Shown here: one piece after another, positions 10,271-22,377 of the stretch
Layout of the letters: every line of letters begins with the position of its first letter
Numbering within the stretch: position 1 is the first letter of the stretch
Origin: Hofstenia miamia
Taxonomy: Eukaryota > Xenacoelomorpha > Acoela
Assembly: GCA_004352715.1 (NCBI GenBank)
Contig: SCFE01000091.1
Location: 1,614,726-1,678,725, forward strand
DNA length: 64,000 nt
Direction: 5' to 3'
Made by a program: the position numbers and the translations under genes
Notes under the pieces: model-generated
What the model saw: the letters and a program-made list of their open reading frames with translations, nothing else
What the model was told of the DNA's origin: nothing
Database searches by the model: none

Positions 10271-10537
10271 NNNNNNNNNNNNNNNNNNNNNNNNNNNNNN
10301 NNNNNNNNNNNNNNNNNNNNNNNNNNNNNNNNNNNNNNNNNNNNNNNNNNNNNNNNNNNNNNNNNNNNNNNNNNNNNNNNNNNNNNNNNNNNNNNNNNNN
10401 NNNNNNNNNNNNNNNNNNNNNNNNNNNNNNNNNNNNNNNNNNNNNNNNNNNNNNNNNNNNNNNNNNNNNNNNNNNNNNNNNNNNNNNNNNNNNNNNNNNN
10501 NNNNNNNNNNNNNNNNNNNNNNNNNNNNNNNNNNNNN
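10271..10537. other. Assembly gap in a (TA)n region
   Basis: 267 Ns, followed immediately by a (TA)n run (10538-10552). The gap probably covers an unresolved microsatellite. ORFs crossing it are artefacts. Confidence 0.9.
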
Positions 10538-10663
10538 TATATATATATATATTAAAGTTATCAGAATTTGCTCAAATTTGCACAGTTTGATGCAAGCACA
10601 TAGTAGAATATTAGTTTAATATGGAACTTGATCAGAAGAAAAAGGTGTAAAATGAAACACCCT

Positions 10664-10666
<3 letters not shown>

Positions 10667-10694
<28 letters not shown>
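10667..10694. repeat. (TA)n microsatellite
   Basis: A run of about 14 TA units within AT-rich DNA. The ORF over it is only TA-derived Tyr/Ile. Confidence 0.9.
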
Positions 10695-10698
<4 letters not shown>

Positions 10699-10699
10699 T

Positions 10700-11390
10700 T
10701 ATTATTTCCCGCTTTTTGTTATGGAAAATGCAAAAACCTTGCATTTGGCGGGAAACGGTCTGAAATTTCTAAGGCATTTGCAGGAATCGCACTTTTTCCC
10801 CAAAAACCCTATTTTTTGGCCATTGCTCCCGCAGTATTTACTCGAACTTAAATATATTTAAAATTAAAGAGACACTACCCTGAAAAATTTCAAAGATTGA
10901 TTATCCTTGACTTCTCACCATTTAGTGTTAAGAAAGCAGTTCTTTTCAAAAAACTAATTTCATGAGTTTGGTGTTTCTATGTTAACATTTTTAGATGCAG
11001 GTATATTACTAAGTTTTCCAGTTTTCCAAAAATATCCATGCTTTCTTCTAAAAACATGTTTACATACCTAATTACAGTTATATGTATTTTCTAAATGTTA
11101 TCACGCAAAATTTCTATTGTAAACTTTTTTGTATTAAACATTACTAAAGAACGCCATCTTTTGATCGTTTTATACCATGGGCTCAGTATCAGTAGCACGG
11201 TAAATATAAATGAGTATAATTGAGTTACTAAAGAAACAAGTAATTTTGTAACAAATCCGAAAATAATTACCAATATTTAATAATATTATAATAATATATT
11301 AACATCTATCTTGCGTATTTTTCAAAATGTATTCAAATACGCATAAAATACATTTGAATTTCTCAGTTTTCTTCTGTAATAAATGGACTG
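10700..11390. other. AT-rich sequence, nothing recognised
   Basis: A small inverted pair TTTCCCGC (about 10709) and GCGGGAAA (about 10757) is present. No gene or element is identified. Confidence 0.35.
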
Positions 11391-11394
11391 AATA

Positions 11395-12850
11395 AGTGTG
11401 ACTTTAGATCATTTTTAAAAGATTCGTAGTTATTACAATATCCTAGATTGGTAAAGAATTAAAAGTTATAGGCTAGTAAACGAAAAGGATCTCTTACCAT
11501 AAGACGTTTTAATTGTTGGAATGTTTAGGAGATATAAATCATTAGATCTATGGTTGTGAAAGTCATAATGGACAAAAAAAAGACGATTACGAATATATGT
11601 AGGAGCCAAGTTGTGCATGGTCTTGAAAACATAATGAAAATTTTATAAGTAATACGAAGTTTAATTGGTAGCCAATGTAGAGATATTAAAGTAGGTATAA
11701 TATGATCTTTGCTTTTTAAACAGAAAATTTTACGAGCACTGTCATTTTGAATTAATTGAAGTCTTTATATTTGATAATCGGGTAGACCATAAAGAATACT
11801 GTTATTAAAATCTAACCTACAAGAAATCATCGATTGAACAATTATCTTTAGTTAGTGTTTTCCTAGTGAAAGAAATATAAGCATTAATTTGATATTACCC
11901 AAATGATATCTACAACAATTTCATATAGACTTAATGTGTGTTTCTAATTTAAAGGAATTCGTCCTTCAGATATCCGAGATTTTTAATGATTGGACGGTGT
12001 GCTTTTTGAAAGTTTGAATCGAGAAATATTTCTCCAGTAATGGTTTTTTTGAATTTTTCTGGTCGAATAAACATTAATTCCGTTTTTGATGCATATATCT
12101 TTAAATAGTACACATTTGGGTATTGATTAAGTGAGTTTAGCCATTGAGATGAATTTTTTGCAATATTAAAAATATCTTGCTGATCTATTGTAAAAAATTT
12201 ATAACATTGAAAATCATCAGCACATAGGTGACATTGAGATGAATTCTGCAAAGATAATTCTCGTAGAAAAGAATTGTAAAGAGTATATATGATTGGACAA
12301 AGAATAGATCCTAGAGTAACACCAGCAGACATACGGAATGATATCCCTTGAAATCTATTTATTATAACGATTTGATAACGTGAGTTAAAATATGATCTGA
12401 ACTAATCCTAATGCATTTAATCTAAAACCAAGTTTGTGTAGGAATTTGATCATAATGTCATAGTCGATAGTGTCAAAAGCAGCAATTTGGTATACAAGAA
12501 TTAAAATTGCACATTTTCGATTGTCAAGGGCAAGAAGAATATCATCAAATATATTGATTAATGCAGTTTCAGCTGAGAATTGTTTTCTATATGCAGATTG
12601 AAATTCTGGTAGTAAATTATTTTGATTAACATGTGAAATTATTTGGCTTGCAACAGCTGCTTCAATTATTTTGCAAAATTTTGAGAATAAATTGTGATCA
12701 AAATGCAGTTTCTTTAAAAGATGCTTTACAAAAGATTGCTTAGCTGCATTGGGATATACTCTACTGGTAAGTGAAAAATTTATAATGTCTAAGAGAGGTC
12801 CTTCTAGAATTTTGGCGTTTTAAGTATTATTGTAGGTAGTAGATCCAAAT
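11395..12850 (-). pseudogene. Non-LTR retrotransposon RT (CR1/L2-type ORF2 3' half)
   Basis: Minus-strand reverse transcriptase of a LINE, 5'-truncated and frameshifted. Reading right to left, the blocks are SKFCKIIEAAVASQI, NLLPEFQSAYRKQFS, ETALINIFDDILLALD and an AFDTIDYD box (about 12457-12483, first catalytic Asp), then GVTLGSILCPIIYTLY and CADD (12213-12224) replacing the usual YADD. Further 3' blocks (LHWLPIKLRITYKI; SYGKRSFSF near 11470) are those at the end of CR1/L2-group ORF2 proteins. The only long open piece is 11949-12332. In life it would nick DNA and reverse transcribe its mRNA. The first YADD residue is Cys here and several stops are present, so it is inactive. Confidence 0.82.
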
Positions 12851-12859
12851 CACAAATTG

Positions 12860-14950
12860 CACTTTTATTGGTACTCGCAACGCCTCCAGGTATTTCTTAT
12901 GCTCCTAGTGCCCCTTCTATTATTATTATTATTATTATTTCTTACTTCGCACAGCTTCATGCTGGTATTCCTCTCAATTCGGGGAACTCACCAGTTCCCA
13001 GGAAGTCTGAGAGCTTTCCTCAGGACTCTAGCTGTTACTAACAATACTGCCTTCTGTGCTACTGCTCCTCCCCACTTTGGTACTCCCAACTCCTCCAAGT
13101 ATCACTTATGCTTCTTACTCACTGCTCCTAGTACTTCTACTACTACCGGGACTACTTCAACCTTTTTTACCTTCCACAGCCTTTCTATTTCCTCTGCCAA
13201 CTCTCTGTACTTGTCTATCTTCTCTTTCTCCTTGCTTTCTACATTTCTGTTCTTTGGTACTGCTATGTCTATCACTGTTCCCAATCTTTTCTCTTTGTCT
13301 ACCACTACTATGTCTGGCCTCCTTGCTTCTATCACCTTGCTTGTCTGTATGTTGAAGTCTCACAGTATCTTAACCTTCTCATTCTCGATGGCTCCCTGCG
13401 GCTTGTGCTCATACCACTTGTCTCCTGCTTCTAACCCATGCTGCCTGCTCAAGCGCCAGTGTACCATTCGTCCTACCTTGTCATGCCTGAACCTATACTC
13501 ATTCTGCACCCACTTCTCACATCCTGCTATCAAATGATCTACTGTCTCACTCTCTTTCTTACATAGCCTACACTTATCATTTACTTCTACTCTTCTTGTA
13601 ATATTCTCTACCAGGCTTTATCACTGTTGATTCACTGTTACCTTGTAACATTGACTGTGTTATTGCGGGTATGGATTTACTCATTGTTACTGCTTGACTA
13701 GTTTCTTCTATTACGTTATGTAACCTTAATTAACTATTCACTTTTTAGGTGACGAAGCCATGCGGTAACCTCTGTAGTGATCTTGTAGTGGGCATCTGCC
13801 CGAAGCGGATCTCCACATCCAATTTCACCATTCCATCCGATGCTTGAGTGCCACTTCTCAGCTAAATCAAGATAGCTTATGTGTACCCTACATTAGCTCA
13901 GTGCTTACTCAAGACACGACACAACTCGACTTAATCTCCATTGTGTGAAAGTGTTATATCTATTTGCAACCGGAAACTGTTACTAGTTGTTCATTCAATA
14001 TTATATGTAGCCATTACCGAAATATATTNGCAATATTTTTTAATTAACTTTCTTTCGATCTTAGTATCTTCTGCGACGTTTGCAGCTTTTTTCTGATTAA
14101 TGTTGGATGATGCTACATTCTGTCTATATGCTTCTTCACCCAGTTTGTTCTTATTGCTTGCTCCTGTGCTTCCATTATCAATGCTTCTGTTTCTCCTTTT
14201 AGTCCTGCTTTCTTTAACCACTTGTTGCTCTTTTCTGTGTCACACTTTTCTGTGTTCCTCCAGTATTCTCCATTCATTGCCTTCTGCCTATAACTTGTTT
14301 GTCTCTCTGATTCCATCCTACTCTGGTATACCTTCTTTTCTTCGCTGTCTTCCTTAACTCCTTACTGACCTTTCCTCTACACTTAGCAGTCCTTTCCCTC
14401 CCTTATGCCTTGCCATGTACAGTCTATCTACATCTCCATTTAAGTTGAATGCTCTCTTTGCTGCTAGTATCTTCCTTGTCTCCCTGTCTAGCTCCCTAAG
14501 TTCATTCTTGTTACACCTAACTATTCCTGCCGAATATCTCAATACTGGTATCGCCAACGTATTAATTGCCTTTATACTATTCTGCCCATTTAATGCTGAC
14601 TTCTGTAGTACTTTCGTTACTCTCCTCTTGTATTCTTTTCTTAACCTCGTCTTCATTTCCTCATGATCTGTTCTATCTTTATCACACCTAAGTACTTGTA
14701 TCCCTATTTGACTTCTCCAATCTTATTCCCACTACTCGTCTTCAACATATATTCTCCCAGAACCTTACTGCATCTTCGCCTGCTCTAGCTGTAGCCTTTT
14801 CTTCTGCATCTAGTTCTTTGTAGAATCTTCCTTCTTGAGTCTCAAACTTCATATTGTCTCTTGCCTGCTTCGCCCTTGCCCTATATTTTCTCAGTTTCTC
14901 AGCTTCTGCCACAGGATATTTTTGTCTGTTGAACTCGCAGGGAGGGGGTG
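12860..14950 (-). pseudogene. Second non-LTR retrotransposon, RT core deleted
   Basis: Minus-strand remnant of another LINE family whose C-terminal half is recognisable. From 5' to 3': KLRKYRARAKQARDN and FYKELDAEEKATARA (about 14920-14780), then directly NKIGEVK and GYKYLGVIKI (about 14730-14680). The RT palm expected between these blocks is missing. Next come LRKEYKRRVTKVL and INTLAIPVLRYSAGI (14656-14354), then GLKGETEALIMEAQEQA (near 14200), a CX2CX8HX4C-type finger CRLCKKESETVDHLIAGC (about 13573-13519), and IEARRPDIVVVDKEK...TVIDIAVP (13335-13102). The last is a conserved nuclease-like C-terminal block in this LINE group. Frameshifts and stops are frequent. A stretch at about 13690-13990 does not fit and contains an ambiguous base nearby (14029). 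Confidence 0.75.
13690..13995. other. Unexplained stretch within the second LINE
   Basis: A GC-richer segment of about 300 bp between the zinc-finger part and the upstream part of the LINE. It does not translate to LINE blocks. It may be a short insertion, or a misjoin associated with the N at 14029. Confidence 0.3.
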
Positions 14951-16200
14951 ATTCAGCCCCCTCTTAAAAATTTGTCTACTAAAGATTGTTCCTTGAAACT
15001 TTGTATGATACTAAAACAATCCTTCCTCTACAAGTCATTAGATGGGCGGTGATGTCATCTTTATTCGGATGACGTTATAATTTCCTATGATAGGCAGAGA
15101 AAATTTTGTAATTTTTTGAAGTTTTGAACTTTTTCAGTATAACAAATTTTATTATGCTTTGTTTGTTTATAATACTTCCTTCTGTATTCATGGGAAGCCC
15201 TTTGCTTAAAAACAGAAATCAAATATTGAAATGGAAAACAAAAAGAAATAAAAACGCCTATTGATATTTTGTGTGAAAAAATAGTTTTACAAAAACCTAA
15301 CATATTAAACTTTATTCGATATTTATTGCTCTTTACTTAATCATTCAATAAGCTTCCTCATGCCTTAGTTAGGTTTCACCAGTGTTGCCCATGGGAATGG
15401 TATTCCCTAGGAAATCCCATGGGAATCGCATGGGAAACGTCCCATGGGATGGGAGGGGTTGGTACAGGCATAAATTGCCATGGAGGGAAAAATATTTTCC
15501 ATGGACAAGCCTGTGCTTCACTTATCATTTCGAGCATGGAATTTTAAAAAAAGTTCAAACAAATGGTCAACATTTTCAAAATATAGTTGACAAATGTCCT
15601 ATAGTGGGTGGAATTGCTTCAAATTTGGTCAGAATACTTCTCAATCTACAAATGTAAAAGTCAGGAAAGCATAGCCATATCAGCATTTTCAAAAAGCTAA
15701 AACTTAATAAAGTTTACAGACGGAATCACCCCCCATGTGACAAATAAAGTTAATTGGATTATTCTAAGTATTGTTTTTTCATAAATGCAGAGTGCGACAT
15801 TGCATTGGTGCACATTGATATGAATAGATTATATTTACCACATTATATCTCATCCAATTCAGGGTGATATTGAATAATTACTTTCTCAATATGTCTAGTT
15901 TTCCATTCACGCTAAATATTAGGGCCTATTATAAAGCCAGAGCTCAAGAATATCGATTTTTTTGTTCCCTTTGTATTCAGCTATATTTAAGCTCCTTGAT
16001 AATGGATAAAATTGATTTTATCAGTGGAAGGGATACTTTGGGAACACACCATTGGTTTTGACAGTGAAAAAACCTCCGACTGAGATAGGGTAAACATAAA
16101 AACGTTCGAATGGGATCTTGAAGGTATTTCTTATGTCTGACAATGATCATATTTTGAAATTCTTGTAAACTTAATATAAATAATATTTAATCATAACTAT
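14951..16200. other. AT-rich spacer with a cluster of CCCATGGGA palindromes
   Basis: No gene is recognised. CATGGGA-containing palindromes cluster at 15386-15453. An inverted pair, GGGGGTGATTC (near 14944) and GAATCACCCCCC (near 15724), brackets the segment and may mark ends of a small element. Confidence 0.35.
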
Positions 16201-16203
16201 ATA

Positions 16204-16252
<49 letters not shown>
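16201..16252. repeat. (TA)n microsatellite beside a gap
   Basis: A TA run abutting the N gap, resuming for a few units at 16470. Confidence 0.9.
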
Positions 16253-16469
16253 NNNNNNNNNNNNNNNNNNNNNNNNNNNNNNNNNNNNNNNNNNNNNNNN
16301 NNNNNNNNNNNNNNNNNNNNNNNNNNNNNNNNNNNNNNNNNNNNNNNNNNNNNNNNNNNNNNNNNNNNNNNNNNNNNNNNNNNNNNNNNNNNNNNNNNNN
16401 NNNNNNNNNNNNNNNNNNNNNNNNNNNNNNNNNNNNNNNNNNNNNNNNNNNNNNNNNNNNNNNNNNNNN
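16253..16469. other. Assembly gap in a (TA)n region
   Basis: 217 Ns with TA repeats on both sides. Confidence 0.95.
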
Positions 16470-16480
16470 ATATATATATA

Positions 16481-17945
16481 TGATTTAGTCGAATCAATTT
16501 AAATTTGGGGATTTCCAGTGAGTTCCTAATAATGTATAGTTAAAGAGTGGAGGAAGCAAACATGAATACGTTTCAAATGATAAACTATAGTTGTGGTAAT
16601 AGAAGCCTTTTTGAAATTCCTTTCTGATGATTGGCAAATTAGTGCATCCCAAAATTCCATTTAGCGAAGACCCAGCAAAGTGTAGCCCAATGCCAGGAAC
16701 TGATTGTTCTTTTAAAAAATTTTGGAATACATTGTTGTTCTATACTTATAAATTTCAATTTTGCTTTAATAATAACTGGCGTTGTTGACAACAATAGACG
16801 ATATAACTTTGTTTGTCTATCACTGAGAGAGGTAAAAGTCAAATGAAAATTTACCAATCACAAATAAGCAAAATTATATGGCAATGATAAAATGATATCT
16901 GTGTTTCCATAGCAACCATGCATTTAAATATATCTAATATTACATTGCCTCCTAATACTTTGCTTTGAAACGTCGGATTTCGATCGGTGAGGCATTTATT
17001 AGTGAACTAAAACTTTGTCTTTGATTTATTTAAGTCACTTATTAATGAACTTTATTAAAATTGTTGAGATATATTTAGTTATCATTTAGTATTTATGTTG
17101 CCTAATACAAAAAGTTTATTAATATATTTACAGTAATGTAGTATGTATTGTACATAATGTTTAAATGCGCGGATATCTTTCTTTGCATTATCACACCTTT
17201 TAATATTATATGTAAAATGGTGTCAGCAAAATTGTTGTTATGTTGCATTCTGCTGCCCAGTGTATCTCTTTAACTAGCTACAGTTGTAAATTTTTCATAT
17301 ACTTCGCAAAAGCAAAAGAAGAAAATCATACGTCACTGTGAATGTGAATACGACATATGAATTCAATGAATAAAATCTTTTTCATAATTTTTCAATTTAG
17401 TTTCAGAAACTATCAACATATTGAATATATTCCATAAAACTGTTACCAATTTGAATTTTTCAAGTTCTTTCCAGTTCCTATAAGATTTTTTTAGAAGTCC
17501 ATCTATAATTAGTAAATCATTAGCTTGGGTTCTTAAGGCTTAACATCGGAAGCCTTCGAAATAACATGAAATTACTGAAGATTGTTCATTAAATATTATT
17601 TTGCTTGATATTTTAAGCTTAGGTATTTTAAAATTTCAGAATGCAATGCAATGTATAAATGGAATACAGAATTCAGGTTCACCTTTGAAGATAAAGCTCA
17701 CACAACATGTACTCCAATAGAATACTTAAGTGAACCAAATTGCATATTTTTCAAATTTTAGTGCTAATTTCAAGATTTCTTGTAAGAACTTGAAAGAACT
17801 TGAAAATTTTTTAAAGTTTAAATTGGTGACAGCTCCATTGGATAAACTAAAATGCATTTTACAAACTTAGTTTTGAATTTTTTGCAAATTTTTATTGAAT
17901 ATTATTAAATATTATTTACGAAAATTATCTACTATTTCAAATTGA
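16481..17945. other. AT-rich sequence, nothing recognised
   Basis: No domain, RNA gene or clear repeat. Short ORFs such as 16639-16857 lack family features. Confidence 0.4.
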
Positions 17946-18800
17946 AGTGGGTTTTCCTAGAGGTGGAAGCCGGCCGGCACTGCAACCGAACTTGATCACC
18001 CTTAATTTTACTTCACCGGTCAAAACCGGTTATTTTGAGATGTTTCTCTGGTCATCATCTAATTTAATTAAATATCATTATAAATACACTGTAGTTCACA
18101 ATAATTTAACTTTACAGTTGTGCGAAAAAGTTGGTAGATCAAATATTCAATTCACTAACGTGGGTCAAGTCGCCTTTTTTGTATCAATTCTAGTGCATAA
18201 ATTAATAGTGCCATCGAACATTTAATTTTGATTCATTGGAAGGTATTGTCTAAATATGAGCTCTAAGGATCTAAATATCTAAACAAAAACACCATATATA
18301 ATTGTAACTTTTTAAAATAAAATTTTTGTTTTTCATGAAACTGAAAAGCCCTATTGCTTACCTCAAAAAGGAAAATCACCACATAGATAAATTTAACTGA
18401 TCTGATTAAATATGAATACAAGTACGGTGAAATCGTGAAGATAACTTAGACAATTCTACTACCCTAAATAAATTTTTAAACTGCTTCTTAAAAATGATCC
18501 CTGAACATTTTGTTGTTTATTTGGTACAATCAAGCGCATGCACGTAGACTAGTACATTGTAGCTTATAATGTGTAAGGCATCCCTTAAATGAGCAATGAG
18601 TTATTTGGGGTTAATCCGATAACTTAAACACGTATGCTTTCAGTACACGTTCTTTCAACTGTACAAATGCATTATGTAATTGAAAAAAAGGCTGTAAACA
18701 GCAGTGCCGGTCAAAACCGGACAAATAGAGAATTGAAAATATAAAGCGGTCAAAACCGGTACTTTATAATGTGAGGACCGGTCAAACCAGGTAGCCCCGT
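17946..18800 (+). repeat. Region bracketed by GGTCAAAACCGGT motifs
   Basis: The motif CCGGTCAAAACCGGT occurs at 18016-18030 and again, in variants, at 18706-18720, 18747-18760 and 18776-18790. A GC-rich CCGGCCGGCACTGC tract lies at the left (about 17970). Motif copies at both ends of an AT-rich interior suggest a non-autonomous element with subterminal repeats. No terminal inverted repeat or target duplication could be fixed. Confidence 0.4.
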
Positions 18801-18879
18801 GAACGTAGCACTGGCACTGTCTCTCTCATGGGCGCCAATTGAGGGTTCTGCTTCCATCTCTGCATTCTCTATCTCTTCC

Positions 18880-18912
18880 CTGCATACCTTAAAAAACTAA
18901 GTTTTTTAGTAT
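18880..18912. repeat. Near-perfect hairpin
   Basis: Inverted repeat with arms GCATAC...AAAAAACT and AGTTTTTT...GTATGC and almost no loop. It could be an element end or a chance palindrome. Confidence 0.5.
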
Positions 18913-19456
18913 GCAAAAAATACGTTTTTAATAATGCATACCAAATGAACATAATCGGTGTGTCCATATTCTAAAACAATTTTCTCTAAGCTATCAAGAA
19001 ATTTATTAATTTTTTATATTGATGCATCTATGGGTAAACGTGCTCCCCTGACATGGTCATCATTTGTGCTGAAAATATTCTTGTGAAAACATTAACTCTT
19101 TTTCAAGAAAACATCAGATTCTTTAGCTAATTTCAAATGCTCCTCATATCTAATGTCCAGATGATAAGGAGGTTTAAATCCTATGGGAACAACAACTGAC
19201 CTCAGTGTTTTTGCTTTCTGTAGATAGACCAACGATTGAAATATACAGTCCGTAAAGTCAGAATGAAAGATGAGACACTCCTCTATCTTATTGTGTTTAA
19301 ATCATCTTTACTAGTTCGTGAGATCTTTGAAGAATCATGAAAGATTGTAAAAATTTCTAGGGTAATTTAGTGTAAAGAATTTTTTATTAGTATTAGGTGT
19401 AAATGTAGTAATGTGCGGCTTACGTGTGGTCATTGTAATGGCAATATTATTCCCTG

Positions 19457-19556
19457 AGGTAGGGCCCATAACGGACACGGACAAATGTGTACGGCCACTG
19501 GCTTCTATGCTCCGGCCACGGGCCAGGCATATGGGCTCTGCATGAATGTTGGTTGT
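19457..19556 (+). repeat. SINE-like repeat, copy 1
   Basis: A GC-rich block ending in GGCATATGGGCTCT, then CATG and a (TTG)n tail, which recurs in inverted orientation at 48444-48538. A short GC-rich body with a simple-repeat tail suggests a SINE. No clear tRNA A and B boxes were found. Confidence 0.4.
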
Positions 19557-20259
19557 TGTTGTTCGGGGATTTTAATAATTAAAATGATTTTTTGATGTAC
19601 ATTAAGTCTATTCTATACATATCTATGTTTATGTATTTTGTGTAACACTAACCTTCCTGAATATTTATAGTAGAAATAACAGCACTGTACACTACCTTAA
19701 TCAATTTTAAGGAATTCCACTTCACTGTCATCGTCTGATATTGTATTAATAAAAACATAGTACTTATGTACCTTGTAAAGTAAGAAACATGAGTTATAAC
19801 TTCAGAAGGCGAATTAATGTAATTTACATATTTTACAATGTCACATAAGCAGTGTAGTGTAATTTGAATTTAATTATTTTCTTAGTGTTTGATGTGTTGT
19901 CAATTATTGTAAGGGCCCGGATATATATATATATAAAATTTCGAAAATGTGCTTTAAAAGATAAATAAAAACTAAGTTAAGGGAAAAGATATTCAATTAT
20001 CAATGTATAAAGTTTTATACTAATAAACACATAAATGATACTTCAAGTGATCAGCAGTCATGGACATTCGTTGGGGTGCCTGATTTGACCCACATAGACT
20101 AAAGGCACATTTTTGTATATAGGAACATTTAAAGGTTTGACATCAATAGCATGGATTTTTTTATAACTTCGGATCGTAAATCGGAATTTCCTGTAAAAAT
20201 GGCATCCAGCTTTTCTTTGTATTTCTCCACCTGTATTAATTCTTAGACATGATCGAGTA
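19557..20259. other. AT-rich sequence, nothing recognised
   Basis: A short TA run at 19922-19934 and no supported gene. Confidence 0.4.
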
Positions 20260-20271
20260 CTCAATTTGACT

Positions 20272-21742
20272 CAGAGATGGCATTGGATCGGATACGGATC
20301 GGATCGGACCTACATTTCGATAAAATTTCGAATCTGTTTCGGATGCAAACAATTTTAATAATTGTGTATATTGTACATCTTATACATTACGCACAATTTT
20401 ACATTGAATGCCACTTTAAGTGTGTTAATAATCTTTCTAAGTGAAATTTTGTAATTGATTTCATTGTTCATACAACAAGTTATTCCTTCCCATAACTTAT
20501 AAAATTTGTGAAATTGCGATTCATGTTAGCCATCACATAATGATGAAATTGTACAGCACCCAAAAACATTTGTTTGTATAAACTTGCAAATGGAAAATCA
20601 AAAGAAACACAGAGAAGCAAGTGGAATACCTTAATTGCTGCAAACACCGCCAAAATTTAATGATCTCTGATATAATTTGGGATGCTCTTCAATCAAAAAA
20701 TGTAAGATGCACTATAAAATCACTAATACAAACATTTCTAGTGAGCCATACATCTTTGGAATAGCAATAATAGGGTATTAATTTATTTAATGTTGCTATT
20801 ATATAATTTAAAATTTGTAATCGAATCTAGAATCCAATTTCAATGAAAAGTAAAATTCAAAATTTATATTTAAATTTCAAATTTAGTTTGAAAAAATGAA
20901 TTTTTCTATCACGAATTTTAATACGCTCTACCACAATTTTTTTTAATGTCTTGCAATACATAGTTTGTTATTTACTTTGCCATTGTTTGTGCTATTCTTG
21001 TTTTTATCGCCTTAGTTGCAATTTTGAACTAAGTTTTATATTGTTGCTTGAAACATCTTCAATTCTCAATTCATAGTAGCACTGCAAAATTGTGATTTTT
21101 TATTTGAACATAATATAATTAATAGGATGGTAATGCCATAACTAAACTATTTAAACTCTAAACTTATTGGAGTTTTGGCAGAGCAATTATCAATTTCCAC
21201 TCATAGTCAAAGTCATATCAATCAGAAACGGATTTGTTTCTTGTGGGTGGACAATTGGCCGAAAGTTTTAGGTTCATTTTATTATCGTTAACAAAAACAT
21301 TTCTTGAATTTCTTTGTTTGCTTTAACAAAATTGACTGTATTACATTGTAGTACTAAAAGAGCATTTGAATACTATTGTACATTTCAAAATTTTACATTC
21401 ATTTTTAAACACATAATACAGTATGTATAGAATTCATTACATTTGAGTTGATCTGCATGCACTATTGCGTGTCGTCCCATTTTTCCAATACCTCGGTCCA
21501 AGCCCGATCCTGTCCTCACCGGTGTATCGTATGTGTTCATATTTGATCTAAAGACAGTGTTGAGCACTTAAAATTTTCTATTCGCATTTGAAAAAACATG
21601 TATATATTTTAAGTCCGTACTTATGTATTTTTAGAATACTTATTTATATTCAGACCCGTTTGGATGGAAAACTAAAATTCTTTTAAAAATTCGGATCTGA
21701 TCGGATCAGATCCTAAAATGTTGGATCCGATTCCATCTTTCA
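20272..21742. mobile_element. Inverted-repeat element with 12-bp flanking repeat
   Basis: The left end CAGAGATGGCATTGGATCGG and the reverse complement of the right end (tgaaAGATGGaATcGGATCc) form an imperfect TIR. Further GGATCGGATC/GGATCTGATC motifs lie inside both ends. CTCAATTTGACT (20260-20271) precedes and CTCAACTTGACT (21743-21754) follows, a 12-bp direct repeat with one mismatch. The interior is AT-rich without a transposase, so it is non-autonomous. The superfamily is uncertain, possibly hAT-like. A second copy is at 24909-26405, truncated on the left by the gap. Confidence 0.5.
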
Positions 21743-22377
21743 CTCAACTTGACTGCAAAGAAATAACAGCCCTTGCAGGTGCATTATAGTTTCAGGAAGA
21801 AACTGAAAGATACCGTAATGAAACACAATTCCTAAATCAAGTTGACGTCCAGCAAGTAAAATAAGTTTTAAAATAATTGTTAGTCTTCACTTTCAAGGTG
21901 TTGCAGAAAAAGATAACATTCAGTGAAATCTTTGGCATCTGTGATATTCGCTTGTGAAATAGGATGGAATATGTGTGTGCTATCATAGAAATATATCTTA
22001 AGAAAACTGTGTCCGAATGTGCGTAAAAATATGCTTCATTCTCTAAGCATATACATTTAAATACTACCCCTTAAATAGTTATGATGTTTAATGCACGCTT
22101 TCTCAATAATTGATAATACTTTTTGATTAATCTACTGATAAACGGGACTTAATTATGACATTATAGTTGTATAATTATAAACTTCTCAGTGATGTCAACA
22201 AAAAACTTCATTTTGTTTTTAATGTAAACTTCATTGTTGGTTATGACAGTATAAGCATGTTTTTTTATAACACAGTTTAAGGTTTTCTTGTTACATCAAG
22301 CAAATTTTAGTTAAATAAAATTATTTACATGCAAAGTGTTATAATGTTAACATCTACAATTGTAGATTTTGGCACGA

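Noticed and set aside
10209-10619. ORF spanning the gap at 10271-10537
   Set aside because: Made of Ns and (TA)n. No real coding evidence.
10709-10766. TTTCCCGC and GCGGGAAA pair resembling E2F sites
   Set aside because: There is no promoter or gene nearby, and one inverted pair can arise by chance or from an element end.
12857-13537. 226-codon plus-strand ORF, hydrophobic and Leu/Ser-rich
   Set aside because: It is the antisense shadow of the minus-strand LINE coding region.
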